Positions 41,001 through 43,795 of a DNA stretch of 64,000 bases are shown here, in pieces. The notes under the pieces were generated by a model. That model had not been told where the DNA came from. It saw only the letters and a program-made list of their open reading frames with translations, and made no database searches. The stretch is from Yponomeuta sedellus (Eukaryota > Arthropoda > Insecta > Lepidoptera > Yponomeutidae), in contig OW203748.1 in NCBI GenBank assembly GCA_934045075.1, positions 11,869,651 through 11,933,650 on the forward strand, given 5' to 3'. The translations under genes were made by a program, and so were the position numbers. The first letter of the stretch is position 1, and each line of letters starts with the position of its first letter.

Positions 41001-43776
41001 GCTTTGGATAATTGTGGCCTAACAGTTTGATTGATGATTGAGATCCGGATATACAAAACATTTTTTTTTAAATATTTTTTGTAAAAGATTTAAAAACAAA
41101 AATCTTAGACCATTTACTCTATGTGATTTGTCTGCCTGTATACCTAGTTTTAAGAATATTTATTTCACTTACTAACACATGCTAACGCTACTGTATTGTC
41201 ACAATTTGTATGATCCGATAAAATTTTGACCCATCAGATTATCATCCCACTCTAATGGAGACCACAAACTGAAATGAACCATTTCTATTCAATTCTAACA
41301 GGCAAACTAGTGGACAAGACCTGGATGCTTGCTGGTCACGGGTGGATGAGGATGGTCACAGCACCATGAGCTTACCAAGCCATACTCGTCGTAGTTGGTG
41401 ATCCCGATCTTGGTGCAGATGACCACCATGAGGTTGGCCACAACCTGGCTGTCGTCCACCAACATCGTTTTTACAGTGCCTGAGGACAAACGAATTCATG
41501 AATAACGTCGGTATAAAGGTAAAACTCATCAACTGCTTTTCCATTTTTTTTATTTATAAACTGATAATTATTTTTGCCCAAAAATAACACTATCTAGTTT
41601 ACTCATAAAAAAAATAACGATGGGTGAGCGTTTTTATTTCTGTGCTAAATATTACATTTAGTATCTCAAATTCACATTAGCGCAGTTTCTACGATTAGGC
41701 TCATTTGCAGTTACTGAATTTTACCTTTATACTGACGAAAAATAAAATACGTCCGAGTTCTTTAAAAAATGTCGGTAAATAAAAAGTGATTGAAGCACAG
41801 CGATAGAACTATTGCCCATTGCACATGGCCACTGTGCCCTCACAAATGCACTCTAGAGGAACTAACAGGAGCTGATAATAGTACATTATTGCAAAGGCAG
41901 CGAAATAGGCAATTGCAGGTCGAGTTCAATGATACGAGACAGGCAAGTGCCATTTCGGCCGAGGTATTATATAGTGATTTTCTTAAAAAAATGCAAGGAT
42001 AAAAAAGGGCCTTTTACAGTGTAATTAATTATTAACTAAATAACAACGAACTCCGCTTTACCGCCAATTTGTTTTTTATTTTACAGTTTGCGCCGAAAGG
42101 TAAACGCATCTGTGCCTATACAGCCACGAGAACGCAATGAGTACGACAGATGAAAGAGTTCTAAATTCAAACAGCACACCCTTTCATACAACATTGCCGG
42201 TTCGCTCTTCGTTCCAAATTCAAAGAATGCGCCGGGGGATTTTTTTTGGTATTACAGTCTATTCGCGTGTTCTATGTAATATTTCCGCGCATGTTTAAGA
42301 AAAGTAAATTTAACATGTTTTTTTTGGTGTATTGGTACACCAAGGATTTGGAAGGTTCAGTGTAGATGTGAATAAAAGAGTCACGAAAGTTTAACGCTCA
42401 CAGGCACTATATTATAGTCGAACGTCAAAGGATTACATACACAGGAAAATACAGAAAAAGATACAGTCACTTATGGCTCTATCGGACCGACTGTCGAGGG
42501 GCGCATGGCTGCAAGCCGAGCGGCCCAATCTGATAACTAAGCACTGTCTAGAATAGAAGTTTGATTTTGGCAACGCTGTACTTGACAGCTGTCAGATGAG
42601 TTGAACGCTTTGACCCCTTGTTTTTTGGAAAAAGCGTGCAGCGTTTGTTGGCCCAAATCGGTGTGGCAATTATATTGCCGGGCTTGTATCTTCTTGTGAA
42701 GTGTGAGATAAACACAGGGAAGGGTCCCGTGTTAATACCTTTGGTTTTGGGCGACGGATCGCCCAAAATAGTGGACAAATACATTGTCGTGAAAGTGCAC
42801 TGCAGGTACGTGGCATTCTGGGGAAAGAGCTCTTGGGGGTAGACGGGGACGTCTAGGGATCCCCAAACCTCAGTGCACCCACCCCGGGCGGCGCCGGCTG
42901 CCAAGTCGAGAGGCGTCGACGCGGACAGAATTTGTAAGTCTTAGCATTAGTTTTTTATTGGGTCCTTTACCCAACATTACAATGTGTCACTACAAGCGGT
43001 ATACTGACCGTCGAGCGTGCGCACGCGCAGACTGCGCGTCTTGCGGCTGTAGTGAAGCACGTCGCCGTTGCGCAGGATGTAGTAGTCGAGCGCGCGCGCA
43101 GGCTCCAGCCAGACGCCCTTCTTGCTGTCCTCGCCAGAAGTCAGGAACAGGCCGTACTCCTTGGCTGTCGGGGAGAGGTGGCGGTTAGGTGGTCGTTGCT
43201 GGTGTGGGATTTGTCTTCGTGTTTATATTTACTATTTATCTCTATCATAACTTTGAGCTATATATTTATTATCGACTAAGGGACACAAGCAAAGGGGAAG
43301 AGAAAATGTACCCGGAACCGGCGTGCGCGCGTGCAACGACTTATGCACGTTGACGAGGCGAAGGTGATCTGTCAGGATCGTGGCAAGTGGTGGTCCCTGG
43401 TCTCTGCCTACCCCTCTGGGATACAGGCGTGAGGTTATGTATGTATGTATGTATTAATCCACTTAAGTGGCGGGGTCGCTGTCTTACAATCCTCCGCCAA
43501 CCCGGACTTGGCCCCGTGGTGGGAGTAAGGCCTAACCTTCCCGCGACGCAGCAAGAGACCGGTGCCCCAGCAGTAGGGACAAACAAGGGTTGATATGATT
43601 CATTCAATCATCCACTTACGATCGCCGACCATCTTCTGTTCTTCGCCGCTGGCGTCCTGGAGGCGCCGCTCGCGGATGTAGCGGCAGGCGTCGTACACGG
43701 TGGTGGAAGGGTCGAACTGCATCGTCTTCACCACGGCCCCTTCGTCCAGGGAGATCTTCAGCGAGAGAGTCGCCAT
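1959..43776 (-). CDS. rhea: Talin, N-terminal 902 codons in 20 exons (3' end outside window)
   Basis: Talin is the cytoplasmic adaptor that binds integrin beta tails through its FERM head and links them to vinculin and actin through its helical rod. Twenty minus-strand exons were joined at GT/AG sites with consistent phases. They total 2706 nt, exactly 902 codons, and align end to end with vertebrate and fly talin as remembered. Approximate residues: F0 1-85, F1 86-205, F2 206-305, F3 306-400, linker 400-480, R1 480-655, R2 656-785, R3 786-902. Exon spans: 43620-43776, 43009-43164, 41376-41479, 40643-40781, 39635-39826, 37647-37725, 36607-36775, 35286-35458, 34250-34411, 33152-33243, 29152-29243, 24586-24702, 23470-23608, 22267-22347, 20852-20976, 18230-18331, 4635-4805, 3863-4046, 2840-2991, 1959-2078. 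The remaining rod and actin-binding end lie beyond position 1. Some insertion-prone boundaries could differ in a transcript. Confidence 0.95.
2079..2839. other. Talin intron, 761 bp
   Basis: Contains a fragment (about 2160-2300) of the repeat that is better preserved at 59460-59860, AT-rich unique DNA, and a tRNA-like element at 2520-2783. Confidence 0.7.
2520..2783 (+). mobile_element. tRNA-Ile-like element copy
   Basis: Has an A-box-like TTAGCTCAGTTGG and the flanking family sequences, but the T-arm is damaged (GGTCGCGGAATGGG), so the B box is lost. Confidence 0.75.
2840..2991 (-). CDS. rhea: Talin exon, R3 helices with predicted vinculin-binding sites (residues 812-862)
   Basis: Acceptor tctgtccacag, donor GTAGGG; phase 1 in, phase 0 out. 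It encodes VTASETIVEEVMIASEQL and LRHARSLGQATAELIADIK, aligning with the R3 helices that hold the two tandem vinculin-binding sites in vertebrate talin. Confidence 0.94.
3030..3215 (-). mobile_element. 3' part of 5S-like SINE
   Basis: Minus-strand match to the tail of the element at 8577-8905 (GCACGGGTCTCTTCCTGCAT, then TGGAGGATTGTAAGACAG). The 5S-like head is absent. Confidence 0.7.
3310..3856 (-). pseudogene. Decayed tandem copies of the neighbouring talin exon
   Basis: At least three diverged copies of the 3' part of the exon at 3863-4046 and its donor lie head to tail in the following intron, near 3440-3590, 3610-3745 and 3755-3856, with a shorter remnant near 3330-3385. Shared landmarks on the plus strand are CTGCGTCGCA (exon end), TTGTTGGCG and CCGCTCCACGGCTTG. 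Read in the exon frame, the copies have stops: the 3755-3856 copy reads ERLLVACLANKRN then stop. The donor GT survives in two copies and is GA in the nearest. They are not usable exons. Confidence 0.75.
3863..4046 (-). CDS. rhea: Talin exon, R2 end into R3 (residues 751-811)
   Basis: Acceptor cgccctcctcag, donor CAG|GTTAGT; phase 0 in, phase 1 out. It encodes VVAPTLNDAACRQQLAAAAR, QVAQAVERLLAACPAN and AARAVTAALDRLLAHCDAG, matching VVAPTISSPVCQEQL and AVTQALNELL of vertebrate talin. The intron just downstream (3300-3862) carries decayed tandem copies of the distal part of this exon. Confidence 0.95.
4085..4337 (-). mobile_element. RTE-like retrotransposon 3' end
   Basis: The minus strand encodes the C-terminal end of an RTE-type polymerase (WQWAGHISRRIDNRWSKRVL, GKRSVGRPPTRWDDD) and runs into the (GAA)n tail at 4085. 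It is a 5'-truncated copy; the fuller one is at 53846-54243. Confidence 0.8.
4338..4619. repeat. Dispersed repeat and MITE end
   Basis: 4340-4600 matches 47105-47300 (GTGGAGAAAAAG, then ACCATCTTTTCTCAAGT). 4590-4618 matches one terminal repeat of the element at 32163-32388. Nature of the first family unknown. Confidence 0.55.
4635..4805 (-). CDS. rhea: Talin exon, R2 (residues 694-750)
   Basis: 171 nt, phase 0 at both ends (acceptor tctccctcag, donor GTAACT). The peptide DILLSLAKAVATTTAALVLR, then AEIIAAATHCALATSQLVAA, aligns closely with the LAKAVASAAAALVLKAK and QVIAAATQCALSTSQLVA helices of R2. Its upstream intron is 13.4 kb, the largest in the coding part. Confidence 0.95.
4863..4995 (-). 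mobile_element. tRNA-like SINE B, truncated
   Basis: Carries the family body (TGGGAACCAGAAACAACGAC, ATCCAAGACCTGG) but has lost the tRNA-like head. Compare 39192-39372. Confidence 0.7.
5302..5400 (-). mobile_element. RTE-like 3' tail fragment
   Basis: (TTC)n followed by CAGGCTATATTAGTCCACTG and CCCTCCCCTAATGAGCGCCA, the common 3' end of the family. Confidence 0.75.
5864..6253. mobile_element. tRNA-Ile-like elements, inverted pair
   Basis: A minus copy (5864-6050) meets a plus copy (6050-6253) head to head, each with a near-complete tRNA-like cloverleaf (TGGGTTCGAA-type B box). Together they form a long palindrome. Confidence 0.85.
6700..6755 (+). mobile_element. LINE ORF2 C-terminal scrap
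   Basis: GATTATTTATACGACAATGA and then TGTCTGGAATTGAAGCC match the 3' end of the LINE fragment at 62080-62350. Confidence 0.5.
6765..7015 (-). mobile_element. tRNA-like SINE C
   Basis: On the minus strand, CGGCCTCGGCAGCGCAGCGG begins a tRNA-like head with B box GGTTCGATCC; a body follows with CTAGTTTGTCTCGGGTCTTG. Copies also at 38526-38760 and 59318-59450. Confidence 0.75.
7300..7450 (-). repeat. Dispersed repeat fragment
   Basis: Reverse-oriented relative of 53468-53650, sharing the segment with TGGAATTAGCTGACACCC and ACGTTTTACTGCGGG. Class not determined. Confidence 0.45.
7825..8345 (-). mobile_element. Stacked repeats: RTE-like variant joined to SINE B
   Basis: A scrap of the 59460-type repeat (7825-7905) precedes an RTE-tail variant (7913-8160) whose body includes GGCATGCGGGTTGGGGATCG and TCGCCTTTTACGACACCCGC. 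This abuts a SINE B copy (8155-8345) with tRNA-like B box GGGTTTGAAACCC. The same RTE-tail/body variant recurs at 24340, 30112 and 35620. Confidence 0.7.
8577..8905 (+). mobile_element. 5S-rRNA-like SINE, near full length
   Basis: The head (about 8577-8680) parallels the 3' half of 5S rRNA: an AAGCA box, GGCGCGGTCAGGTGCAGGAT and GGGTGGCCG. This resembles the internal control region of 5S genes. The tail carries GGAAGAGACCCGTGCC and CAGTGGGGA. Confidence 0.65.
9240..9380 (-). repeat. Dispersed repeat copy
   Basis: Reverse match to 47105-47300 (AGAAAAGATGGTCAGAGTGT, ATTGACATTCAGCAAACAGA). Confidence 0.5.
9640..10390. mobile_element. Fold-back element with another MITE inside
   Basis: Long inverted arms: the left (9640-9829) reads ACTTTGCTAAATTCCGCC, CATGCGGTTAGTTAATGCAC and GCAGAAGCAAGACACGA; the right (10210-10390) is its reverse complement. 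A second element occupies 9830-10209 between them. A related unoccupied copy is at 20186-20612. Confidence 0.8.
9830..10209. mobile_element. MITE nested in fold-back element
   Basis: Terminal inverted repeats AGTGATTAGTGCGAGTTT and AGTGCTTAGTGCGAGTTT, flanked by CAG on both sides (9827-9829 and 10210-10212). This fits a 3-bp target duplication because the empty copy at 20186-20612 has a single CAG. Two tandem 67-70-bp internal units start at 9938 and 10005; the copy at 53026-53331 has one. Confidence 0.75.
10960..11107 (+). mobile_element. 3' part of 5S-like SINE
   Basis: Tail only: CTTACAATCCTCCACCAACC, GGAAGAGACCCGTGCCCC, then CAGTGGGGAC. Confidence 0.7.
11293..11596 (-). mobile_element. 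tRNA-Ile-like element copy
   Basis: tRNA-like core CCGGGACTCGAATCC with flanking family arms on both sides, ending CTAACCCGTGCTAAGGAC. Confidence 0.8.
11890..12340. repeat. Degenerate motif repeats
   Basis: A loose motif close to TTGTAAACGGTTCATGAAAA recurs near 11895, 11931, 12064, 12190 and 12300 in AT-rich intron. Copies are divergent and spacing is irregular. Confidence 0.35.
14583..14906 (+). mobile_element. tRNA-Ile-like element, complete plus copy
   Basis: Starts in a palindrome around GTGCATTAAAAATAAAAATA, continues through ATGTCGCTGCCTGTACG to the tRNA-like unit (CCCATTGGCTCAATTGG, GGGTTCGAATCCCGG) and ends GCCTCTAAATAGGTTTTT. Confidence 0.85.
15016..15387. mobile_element. Harbinger-like MITE, 372 bp
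   Basis: Terminal inverted repeats AGGCCTGCGCAGACGAGGG and AGGCCTGCGCAGACGACGG with TTA at both flanks (15013-15015 and 15388-15390). A 3-bp TWA target site and this terminal style are typical of PIF/Harbinger elements. No transposase frame. Confidence 0.7.
16710..16715 (-). terminator. Possible polyadenylation signal for the intronic reading frame
   Basis: AATAAA on the minus strand, about 290 nt past the TGA at 17006. It is the nearest perfect match downstream, but such hexamers are common in AT-rich introns, so it is suggestive only. Confidence 0.3.
17006..18229 (-). CDS. Unrecognised single-span membrane protein: nested gene or alternative talin last exon
   Basis: Not recognised. The frame runs 407 codons from just inside the talin donor to a TGA at 17008-17006, with no stop back through the talin exon; the next upstream stop is at 18389-18391. 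The first internal ATG is at 18088 (G at -3), giving 360 residues. The acidic N-terminus has clusters such as DDEDYSK and YDDDGLYEDVD. Residues 281-301 form a cysteine cluster (CX2CX3CX6CCX2CXC). One hydrophobic span lies at about 314-336. The last 24 residues hold NGT and NGS sequons, suggesting a type II orientation with the tail outside or in the lumen. The 47 codons upstream of that ATG also look coding (aromatic, basic), hinting that translation starts earlier. A C-rich acceptor-like site (gggccaccag) ends at 18192 and would admit a phase-2 upstream exon. Either a host-strand nested gene or a truncated talin isoform is possible. Confidence 0.6.
   Translation of the reverse strand, partial: VRPAPGPTSRATRKSFLYRKLNYCYDNFYKVFFGKDRAEFGDDFETDMSDDEDYSKIKHYDDDGLYEDVDTSLWFVRGLDVIQEESDSDYYRSVDYCNMMMDKRKQMEKDSVTGSDFERIVENCEGYLEDRDPPELQPKNNVSNRIYNFKKDFSNHDYVNLNYDNNLRPYESVNLERRSKNDLLRERFFLSDDKNTINEKLNNIKDKSIECQSIRSDVTKAGPDVNVSGALNMKILNLDRYNRVLTTTETFMESAEASFTKNELNKRKDDLESFVKRSEKYYTSESHDRKTTVELNNSKAAPKGKTEVRIFYNPTFRATGKRVIKGFCQYCKRRCPRTEEKCCEKCICLETELKQIWKENWLNILCFLGLVFMFVALLIQCFVPRGVCGGVNGTAAGDSNGSCFEMV
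18230..18331 (-). CDS. rhea: Talin exon, start of R2 (residues 660-693)
   Basis: 102-nt exon, phase 0 at both ends (acceptor tatcccttccag, donor CAG|GTACGC). It encodes PRQSLLNAASRVGEASTSVL then the acidic end GEETEQDKETQ, matching PRQNLLQAAGNVGQAS of other talins. If its donor is not used, translation continues in frame for another 407 codons into the intronic reading frame at 17006-18229. Confidence 0.94.
18478..18705. repeat. Dispersed repeat G, copy 1
   Basis: About 85-90% alike by eye to 39395-39612 (CACACCTGGCAATAAAGTGG, CTCGCTTGCAGCTCGGGCCG). Unknown class; contains a small hairpin around the TTTTTCCGCACG / CGTACGGAAAAA arms. Confidence 0.7.
19018..19431. mobile_element. tRNA-Ile-like elements, inverted pair
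   Basis: A minus copy (19018-19289) is followed by a plus 3' fragment (19310-19431) that keeps the T-arm GGGTTCGAATCCCGG and the end GCCTCTAAATAGGTTTTT plus GTGCATTAAAAATAA. Confidence 0.8.
20186..20612. mobile_element. Fold-back element, unoccupied copy
   Basis: Inverted arms meet near 20400, where CTCACAAGTGCAAG is mirrored. It is the empty-site relative of 9640-10390. CCAGTGGTAT occurs at both flanks (20178 and 20611 regions), suggesting a target duplication, though the arms are not symmetrical to their ends. Confidence 0.7.
20852..20976 (-). CDS. rhea: Talin exon, R1 end with predicted first vinculin-binding helix (residues 618-659)
   Basis: Acceptor cttctatgcag, donor GTGAGA; phase 1 in, phase 0 out. 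The peptide reads VQMIAALLDDTDNGDRLLDA, then TRKLCSAFTDLLKAAEPETK. The second half lies where vertebrate talin has its first vinculin-binding helix; the hydrophobic spacing is kept but residues differ, so vinculin binding is inferred. Confidence 0.94.
21570..21741 (+). mobile_element. tRNA-Ile-like element, short copy
   Basis: Starts at TACGTAATACAGAGAATAGT, has an intact tRNA-like unit (GGGTTCGAATCCCGG) and ends GCCTCTAAATAGGTTTTT. Confidence 0.85.
22058..22189 (+). mobile_element. tRNA-Ile-like element with internal deletion
   Basis: Keeps the A-box arm (CCATTAGCTCAGTTGG) but lacks the T-arm. Confidence 0.75.
22267..22347 (-). CDS. rhea: Talin exon, R1 (residues 591-617)
   Basis: 81-nt exon, phase 1 on both sides (acceptor tatcaccag, donor GTATGT). 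It encodes TTEEVDHTAVGAAITTITSN then LPEMSKG, which aligns with DYTAVGCAVTTISSNLTEMS of vertebrate R1. Confidence 0.94.
22348..23469. other. Talin intron, 1.12 kb
   Basis: 5S-like SINE tails at 22760-22830 (minus) and 23185-23395 (plus) flank a 22850-23170 stretch. That stretch has an open but unrecognised plus-strand frame, weakly like segments near 45380 and 42170; probably a decayed repeat. Confidence 0.55.
23185..23395 (+). mobile_element. 5S-like SINE, head-truncated
   Basis: From GCTTCCGTACTTCGCAAGGC through GGTGCCGGCTGCCATGTAAC to the GGAAGAGATCCGTGCCCC tail. Confidence 0.7.
23470..23608 (-). CDS. rhea: Talin exon, R1 (residues 545-590)
   Basis: Acceptor ctccccgcag, donor GTGAGT; phase 0 in, phase 1 out. 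The peptide ASLPALGDDAASIKWKQS and then the helix SSKQLVTSQIAAMNAATAQV parallel the PPLGQDAASK-W segment and second helix of R1 in vertebrate talin. Confidence 0.93.
23609..24585. other. Talin intron, 977 bp
   Basis: Mostly AT-rich and unassigned; has a hairpin at 24129-24180 and an RTE-variant stub at 24340-24535. Confidence 0.6.
24340..24535 (-). mobile_element. RTE-like variant stub
   Basis: Same composite as 30112-30362, with internal loss: CAGGCTATACTAGTCCACTG, GGCATGCGGGTTGGGGGTCG, TCGCCTTTTACGACACCCGC. Confidence 0.7.
24586..24702 (-). CDS. rhea: Talin exon, linker end and first R1 helix (residues 506-544)
   Basis: Phase 0 at both ends; acceptor cctgctgcag, preceded by a run of C on the coding strand, and donor GTGAGT. 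The peptide is AAQTQQTHLTAAQTPQRAL followed by LSTISSGQEIIQKTEM, matching the SAQQAL-GTI region that starts R1 in other talins. Confidence 0.88.
25400..25812 (+). mobile_element. Composite repeat with tRNA-Ile-like end
   Basis: A roughly 150-bp left part (GCGCATGGTAACAAGAGTCG, ACCCATCAACATTCATTCTG) is joined to a tRNA-like copy. The same pair occurs inverted at 57490-57975. Confidence 0.7.
26785..26935. mobile_element. Small fold-back element
   Basis: Shares its end (ATCAGGCGTTACTTTGCGGA) and central mirror (GGCTCACAAGTGCAAG) with the element at 20186-20612 but lacks most of the arms. Confidence 0.65.
27080..27520. mobile_element. tRNA-Ile-like elements, inverted pair
   Basis: A minus 5' fragment (27080-27285) faces a plus copy (27290-27520) with the unit CGGGTTCGAATCCCGGC. 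Confidence 0.8.
27830..28020 (-). mobile_element. LINE 3' end fragment
   Basis: AAAGCAGCGGAGAAGCTGCG and TCTAGATCATTTTGG match 33541-33740 and, reversed, 62270-62350. Confidence 0.6.
28078..28262 (-). mobile_element. tRNA-like SINE B copy
   Basis: Body CTGTGTCGTGGGAACCAGAA plus tRNA-like head with GGGGATCGAACGCGGGACC. Confidence 0.75.
28818..29082. mobile_element. tRNA-Ile-like element with mirrored ends
   Basis: The left end (AATGCACTAACTCGTGC, then CCTATTTAGAGGC) is mirrored at the right end (GCCTCTAAATAGG, then GCACGGGTTAGTGCATT), with the minus-strand tRNA-like unit near the left arm. It is the clearest fold-back form of the family. Confidence 0.8.
29152..29243 (-). CDS. rhea: Talin exon, linker (residues 475-505)
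   Basis: Acceptor ttatcgcttag, donor GTACGT; phase 1 in, phase 0 out. It encodes SAAVGHVQSSHTQIIV, then GSIVTGHAPPN. Linker sequence diverges between phyla, so the call rests on splice phase, position and GC content more than on residue identity. The intron just after the donor (29095-29140) is a degenerate GT/GTGA microsatellite. Confidence 0.85.
30112..30362 (-). mobile_element. RTE-like variant stub
   Basis: Tail CAGGCTATAGTAGTCCACTG, then GGCATGCGGGTTGGGGATCG and TTTACGACACCCGCGGGAAG. Confidence 0.75.
30680..30835 (-). mobile_element. tRNA-Ile-like element copy
   Basis: Minus-strand tRNA-like unit (CCGGGACTCGAACCCGCGAC) ending at CTGTATTACGTAC. Confidence 0.85.
30961..31100. repeat. 39-40-bp tandem repeat with palindromic core
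   Basis: Four starts of ATGCATAGTTTACTAT at 30962, 31001, 31040 and 31080. Most units contain the palindrome CATAGTTTACTATG. Confidence 0.85.
31310..31395. promoter_or_regulatory. Two CRE-like TGACGTCA sites
   Basis: Perfect TGACGTCA at 31310-31317 and 31388-31395, 78 bp apart, inside a talin intron. CREB/ATF binding is inference. Confidence 0.35.
31990..32430. repeat. Dispersed repeat split by a MITE
   Basis: 31990-32160 plus 32392-32430 together match 48525-48730 (TGTGACGTAATTTAAAATTT-type core, then GAGGTTTGCACCGT). Confidence 0.65.
32163..32388. mobile_element. MITE with about 30-bp terminal inverted repeats
   Basis: Ends CAGTCTGTTAGCTTTTAGAA and its reverse complement TTCTAAAAGCTAACAGACTG. 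It sits inside the repeat above; the unfilled version is at 48525-48730. Target duplication not clear. Confidence 0.75.
32435..32525 (-). mobile_element. tRNA-like SINE B fragment
   Basis: Head region with GGGGTTCGAACGCGGGACCT and the first part of the body. Confidence 0.7.
32627..32992. mobile_element. MITE with perfect 68-bp terminal inverted repeats
   Basis: 32627-32694 and 32925-32992 are exact reverse complements over 68 bp, beginning GTTAGAATATTTTCGGGGCT. The centre is unique to the family. A truncated copy lies at 905-1158. Confidence 0.85.
33152..33243 (-). CDS. rhea: Talin exon, head-rod linker (residues 444-474)
   Basis: Acceptor ctctctcccag, donor GTATGT; phase 2 in, phase 1 out. 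The peptide reads ANIIQHDSFKPERV, then AMPAVIRPGAGG, equivalent to the low-complexity start of the talin linker, which in vertebrates has LPAIMRSGASG. Confidence 0.93.
33541..33960 (-). mobile_element. LINE 3' end, degraded
   Basis: The minus strand carries a broken polymerase C-terminus with the CVKYTLCQKGYYNIKDYL-type motif, then a 3'UTR-like region shared with 27830-28020 and 62270-62350. Confidence 0.65.
33985..34238 (+). mobile_element. tRNA-Ile-like element abutting a talin splice donor
   Basis: Plus-oriented copy with GCCCATTAGCTCAGTTGG and GGGTCCGAATCCCGGC, ending AGCCTCTAATTAGG at 34234, antisense to talin. Confidence 0.85.
34250..34411 (-). CDS. rhea: Talin exon, F3 end and linker start (residues 390-443)
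   Basis: Acceptor ctctaacag, donor GTGAGT, phase 2 on both sides. The peptide contains QYYSVQTTDAEQI, GYIDIILKRRDARDH and GIEGDEGSAMLEDAV. A tRNA-like repeat ends at 34238, leaving only about 11 nt of unique intron after the exon, so the U1-binding site is intact but crowded by repeat DNA. Confidence 0.95.
34752..35105 (-). mobile_element. 5S-like SINE, near full length
   Basis: From tail (CCCCACTGCTGGGGTACGGG) to head (AGGCGACGGTCACCCACCCT, CTGACCGCGCCTGTCGTTGC). Confidence 0.7.
35107..35232 (+). mobile_element. RTE-like 3' stub
   Basis: Begins ACGATCTGCGAAAAACTGCC directly after the SINE and ends in the GAAGAAGAAG tail. Confidence 0.8.
35286..35458 (-). CDS. rhea: Talin exon, F3 phosphotyrosine-binding-like subdomain (residues 333-389)
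   Basis: Phase 0 in (acceptor tcccaacag), phase 2 out (donor GTTAGT). It starts EKMKGKNKLVPRLLG and contains LRLDEKTKE, the TVRRW motif and TFTLDFGDY. The RW pair corresponds to the arginine-tryptophan of F3 that contacts the membrane-proximal NPxY region of integrin beta tails in vertebrates. Confidence 0.96.
35459..36606. other. Talin intron, 1.15 kb
   Basis: RTE-variant stub (35620-35866, plus), 5S-like tail scrap (36010-36075), tRNA-like copy (36114-36376, minus) joined to a single unit of the 187-190-bp repeat (36376-36552). Confidence 0.75.
36114..36376 (-). mobile_element. tRNA-Ile-like element copy
   Basis: Complete minus copy: GTGCATTAAAAATT arm, GGGATTCGAACCCGCAAC, and the far end CCCGACTACCTACTTTGC. 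Confidence 0.85.
36607..36775 (-). CDS. rhea: Talin exon, F2 end and start of F3 (residues 276-332)
   Basis: The acceptor is acctcctcag (phase 2 in) and the donor GTTCGT (phase 0 out). The peptide begins DLKEFLPASYVKVKG, continues KKIFKEHRKHAGLSEL, and ends SLKTYGVAFFLVK. Lysine-rich F2 surfaces bind phosphoinositides in vertebrate talins. Confidence 0.95.
36776..37646. other. Talin intron, 871 bp
   Basis: A tRNA-like copy at 36838-36990 (minus); 37000-37640 is AT-rich. Within it a short segment near 37030-37100 is partly repeated near 37545-37605 (GCGACTTTTTGGTTTAAGT versus GCGAGAATTTTTGGTTCAAG). Confidence 0.6.
36838..36990 (-). mobile_element. tRNA-Ile-like element copy
   Basis: Minus-strand unit with GGGATTCGAACCCGCAACC, from AAAAACCTATTTAGAGGC to CTGTATTACG. 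Confidence 0.85.
37647..37725 (-). CDS. rhea: Talin exon, F2 (residues 250-275)
   Basis: A short 79-nt exon, phase 1 in and phase 2 out (donor GTGAGT). It encodes ACEFAGIQCQIQFGDHKED, then KHTSGFL, matching the conserved ACEFAG-QCQIQFG motif of F2. Without it the flanking exons do not join in frame, which supports the boundaries. Confidence 0.93.
38526..38760 (-). mobile_element. tRNA-like SINE C
   Basis: Minus-strand head with GGCGCAGCGGTTTGGCGCGC and GGTTCGATCACCC; body ends at TATTCATGGACATATTACAC. Confidence 0.8.
38833..39005 (-). mobile_element. RTE stub with shared flank
   Basis: 38833-38930 (AATCGAGACGTCAACATTAT, CCTCCTAAGCCCTGGCGTCC) plus the RTE tail 38930-39005 match 44320-44485. 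Confidence 0.65.
39192..39372 (+). mobile_element. tRNA-like SINE B, best copy
   Basis: tRNA-like head (TAGCGTAGCGGTAGCGCG, GGGTTCGAATCCCGG) followed by a body with GGTCTTGGATGTTTACATG and ending CCAGAAGCAATGTATGTGC. Confidence 0.85.
39395..39612. repeat. Dispersed repeat G, copy 2
   Basis: Close match to 18478-18705. It ends about 22 nt from the donor of the talin exon at 39635-39826. Confidence 0.7.
39635..39826 (-). CDS. rhea: Talin exon, F1 end and F2 start (residues 186-249)
   Basis: The acceptor is cctcgacag and the donor GTGAGA; both phases are 1. The peptide has NWVEPSKTLREQGV, ETLLLRRR, FYSDRNVDSRDPVQL and LLYVQARDAIL, among the most conserved stretches of the talin head. The intron side just left of the donor starts a dispersed repeat at 39612. 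Confidence 0.95.
39827..40642. other. Talin intron, 816 bp
   Basis: 39880-40250 is unremarkable AT-rich DNA with no identifiable feature; 40275-40642 is the minisatellite. Confidence 0.75.
40275..40642 (-). repeat. Minisatellite derived from a talin 5' splice site
   Basis: About 19 units of 18-20 bp. On the talin strand the unit is close to GATGACGAAGGTTAGTGTTG, with variants GACGAAAGTTACTGTTA. The exon end plus donor at 40643 reads GACGACGAAGGTCAGTGCTG, so the array begins at, and copies, the exon/intron boundary. Confidence 0.85.
40643..40781 (-). CDS. rhea: Talin exon encoding the F1 basic loop (residues 140-185)
   Basis: The acceptor is acctcccag and the donor GAAG|GTCAGT, phase 1 out. 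The 46 residues are highly charged, with TMRRRHQERDRDAK and the conserved LRRKLRTDDE end. In vertebrate talin this F1 insertion is a basic, partly helical loop that contacts acidic membrane lipids. The intron next to its donor is a minisatellite whose unit resembles this same splice site (see the repeat at 40275-40642). Confidence 0.93.
40782..41375. other. Talin intron, 594 bp
   Basis: 40870-41000 is a repeat fragment shared with 43330-43450 and 61940-62060 (CAGGATCGTGGC, CTGGGATACAGGCGTGAGG). The rest shows nothing. Confidence 0.6.
41376..41479 (-). CDS. rhea: Talin exon, F1 core (residues 105-139)
   Basis: The acceptor is gtcctcag and the donor GTAAGC (phase 1 in, phase 0 out). The peptide reads TVKTMLVDDSQ and then ICTKIGITNYDEYGL, the two conserved strands and helix of the F1 ubiquitin-like subdomain before its large loop. 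Confidence 0.94.
41480..43008. other. Talin intron, 1.5 kb
   Basis: No recognised repeat or gene. 42840-42930 is oddly GC-rich and 42548-42904 has a 118-codon minus-strand frame without recognisable features; 42040-42260 weakly resembles 22850-23170. Confidence 0.5.
43009..43164 (-). CDS. rhea: Talin exon, F0-F1 junction (residues 53-104)
   Basis: The acceptor is cccgacag and the donor GTCAGT; entry and exit are both phase 1. The peptide carries EYGLFLTSGED, then KKGVWLEPARALDYYILRNGD, the strongly conserved F0 end, then RTLDG entering F1. The exon is GC-rich compared with its AT-rich introns, like the other talin exons here. Confidence 0.94.
43165..43619. other. Talin intron, 455 bp
   Basis: Repeat fragment at 43330-43450 and a 5S-like SINE tail at 43470-43603 (plus); 43603 is 17 nt from the exon donor. 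Confidence 0.7.
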
Positions 43777-43795
43777 CTTGCTCAGGGAGTGGGCT
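43620..43795 (-). CDS. rhea: Talin exon with start codon (F0, residues 1-52)
   Basis: The ATG is at 43776-43774 and the first residues read MATLSLKIS, close to talin F0 starts in other animals. The segment VVKTMQFDPST is the conserved F0 strand. A splice acceptor (tttccccacag) precedes 43795, so 19 nt of 5'UTR share this exon and the cap site lies further upstream (higher coordinates). The donor is GTAAGT after 43620, phase 1. F0 is a ubiquitin-like fold that packs on F1 and binds Rap1 in other talins. Confidence 0.93.

Noticed and set aside
42548..42904. 118-codon minus-strand frame in a talin intron
   Set aside because: No recognisable domain, no fitting splice sites in talin phase, and low-complexity surroundings; probably chance or repeat-derived.
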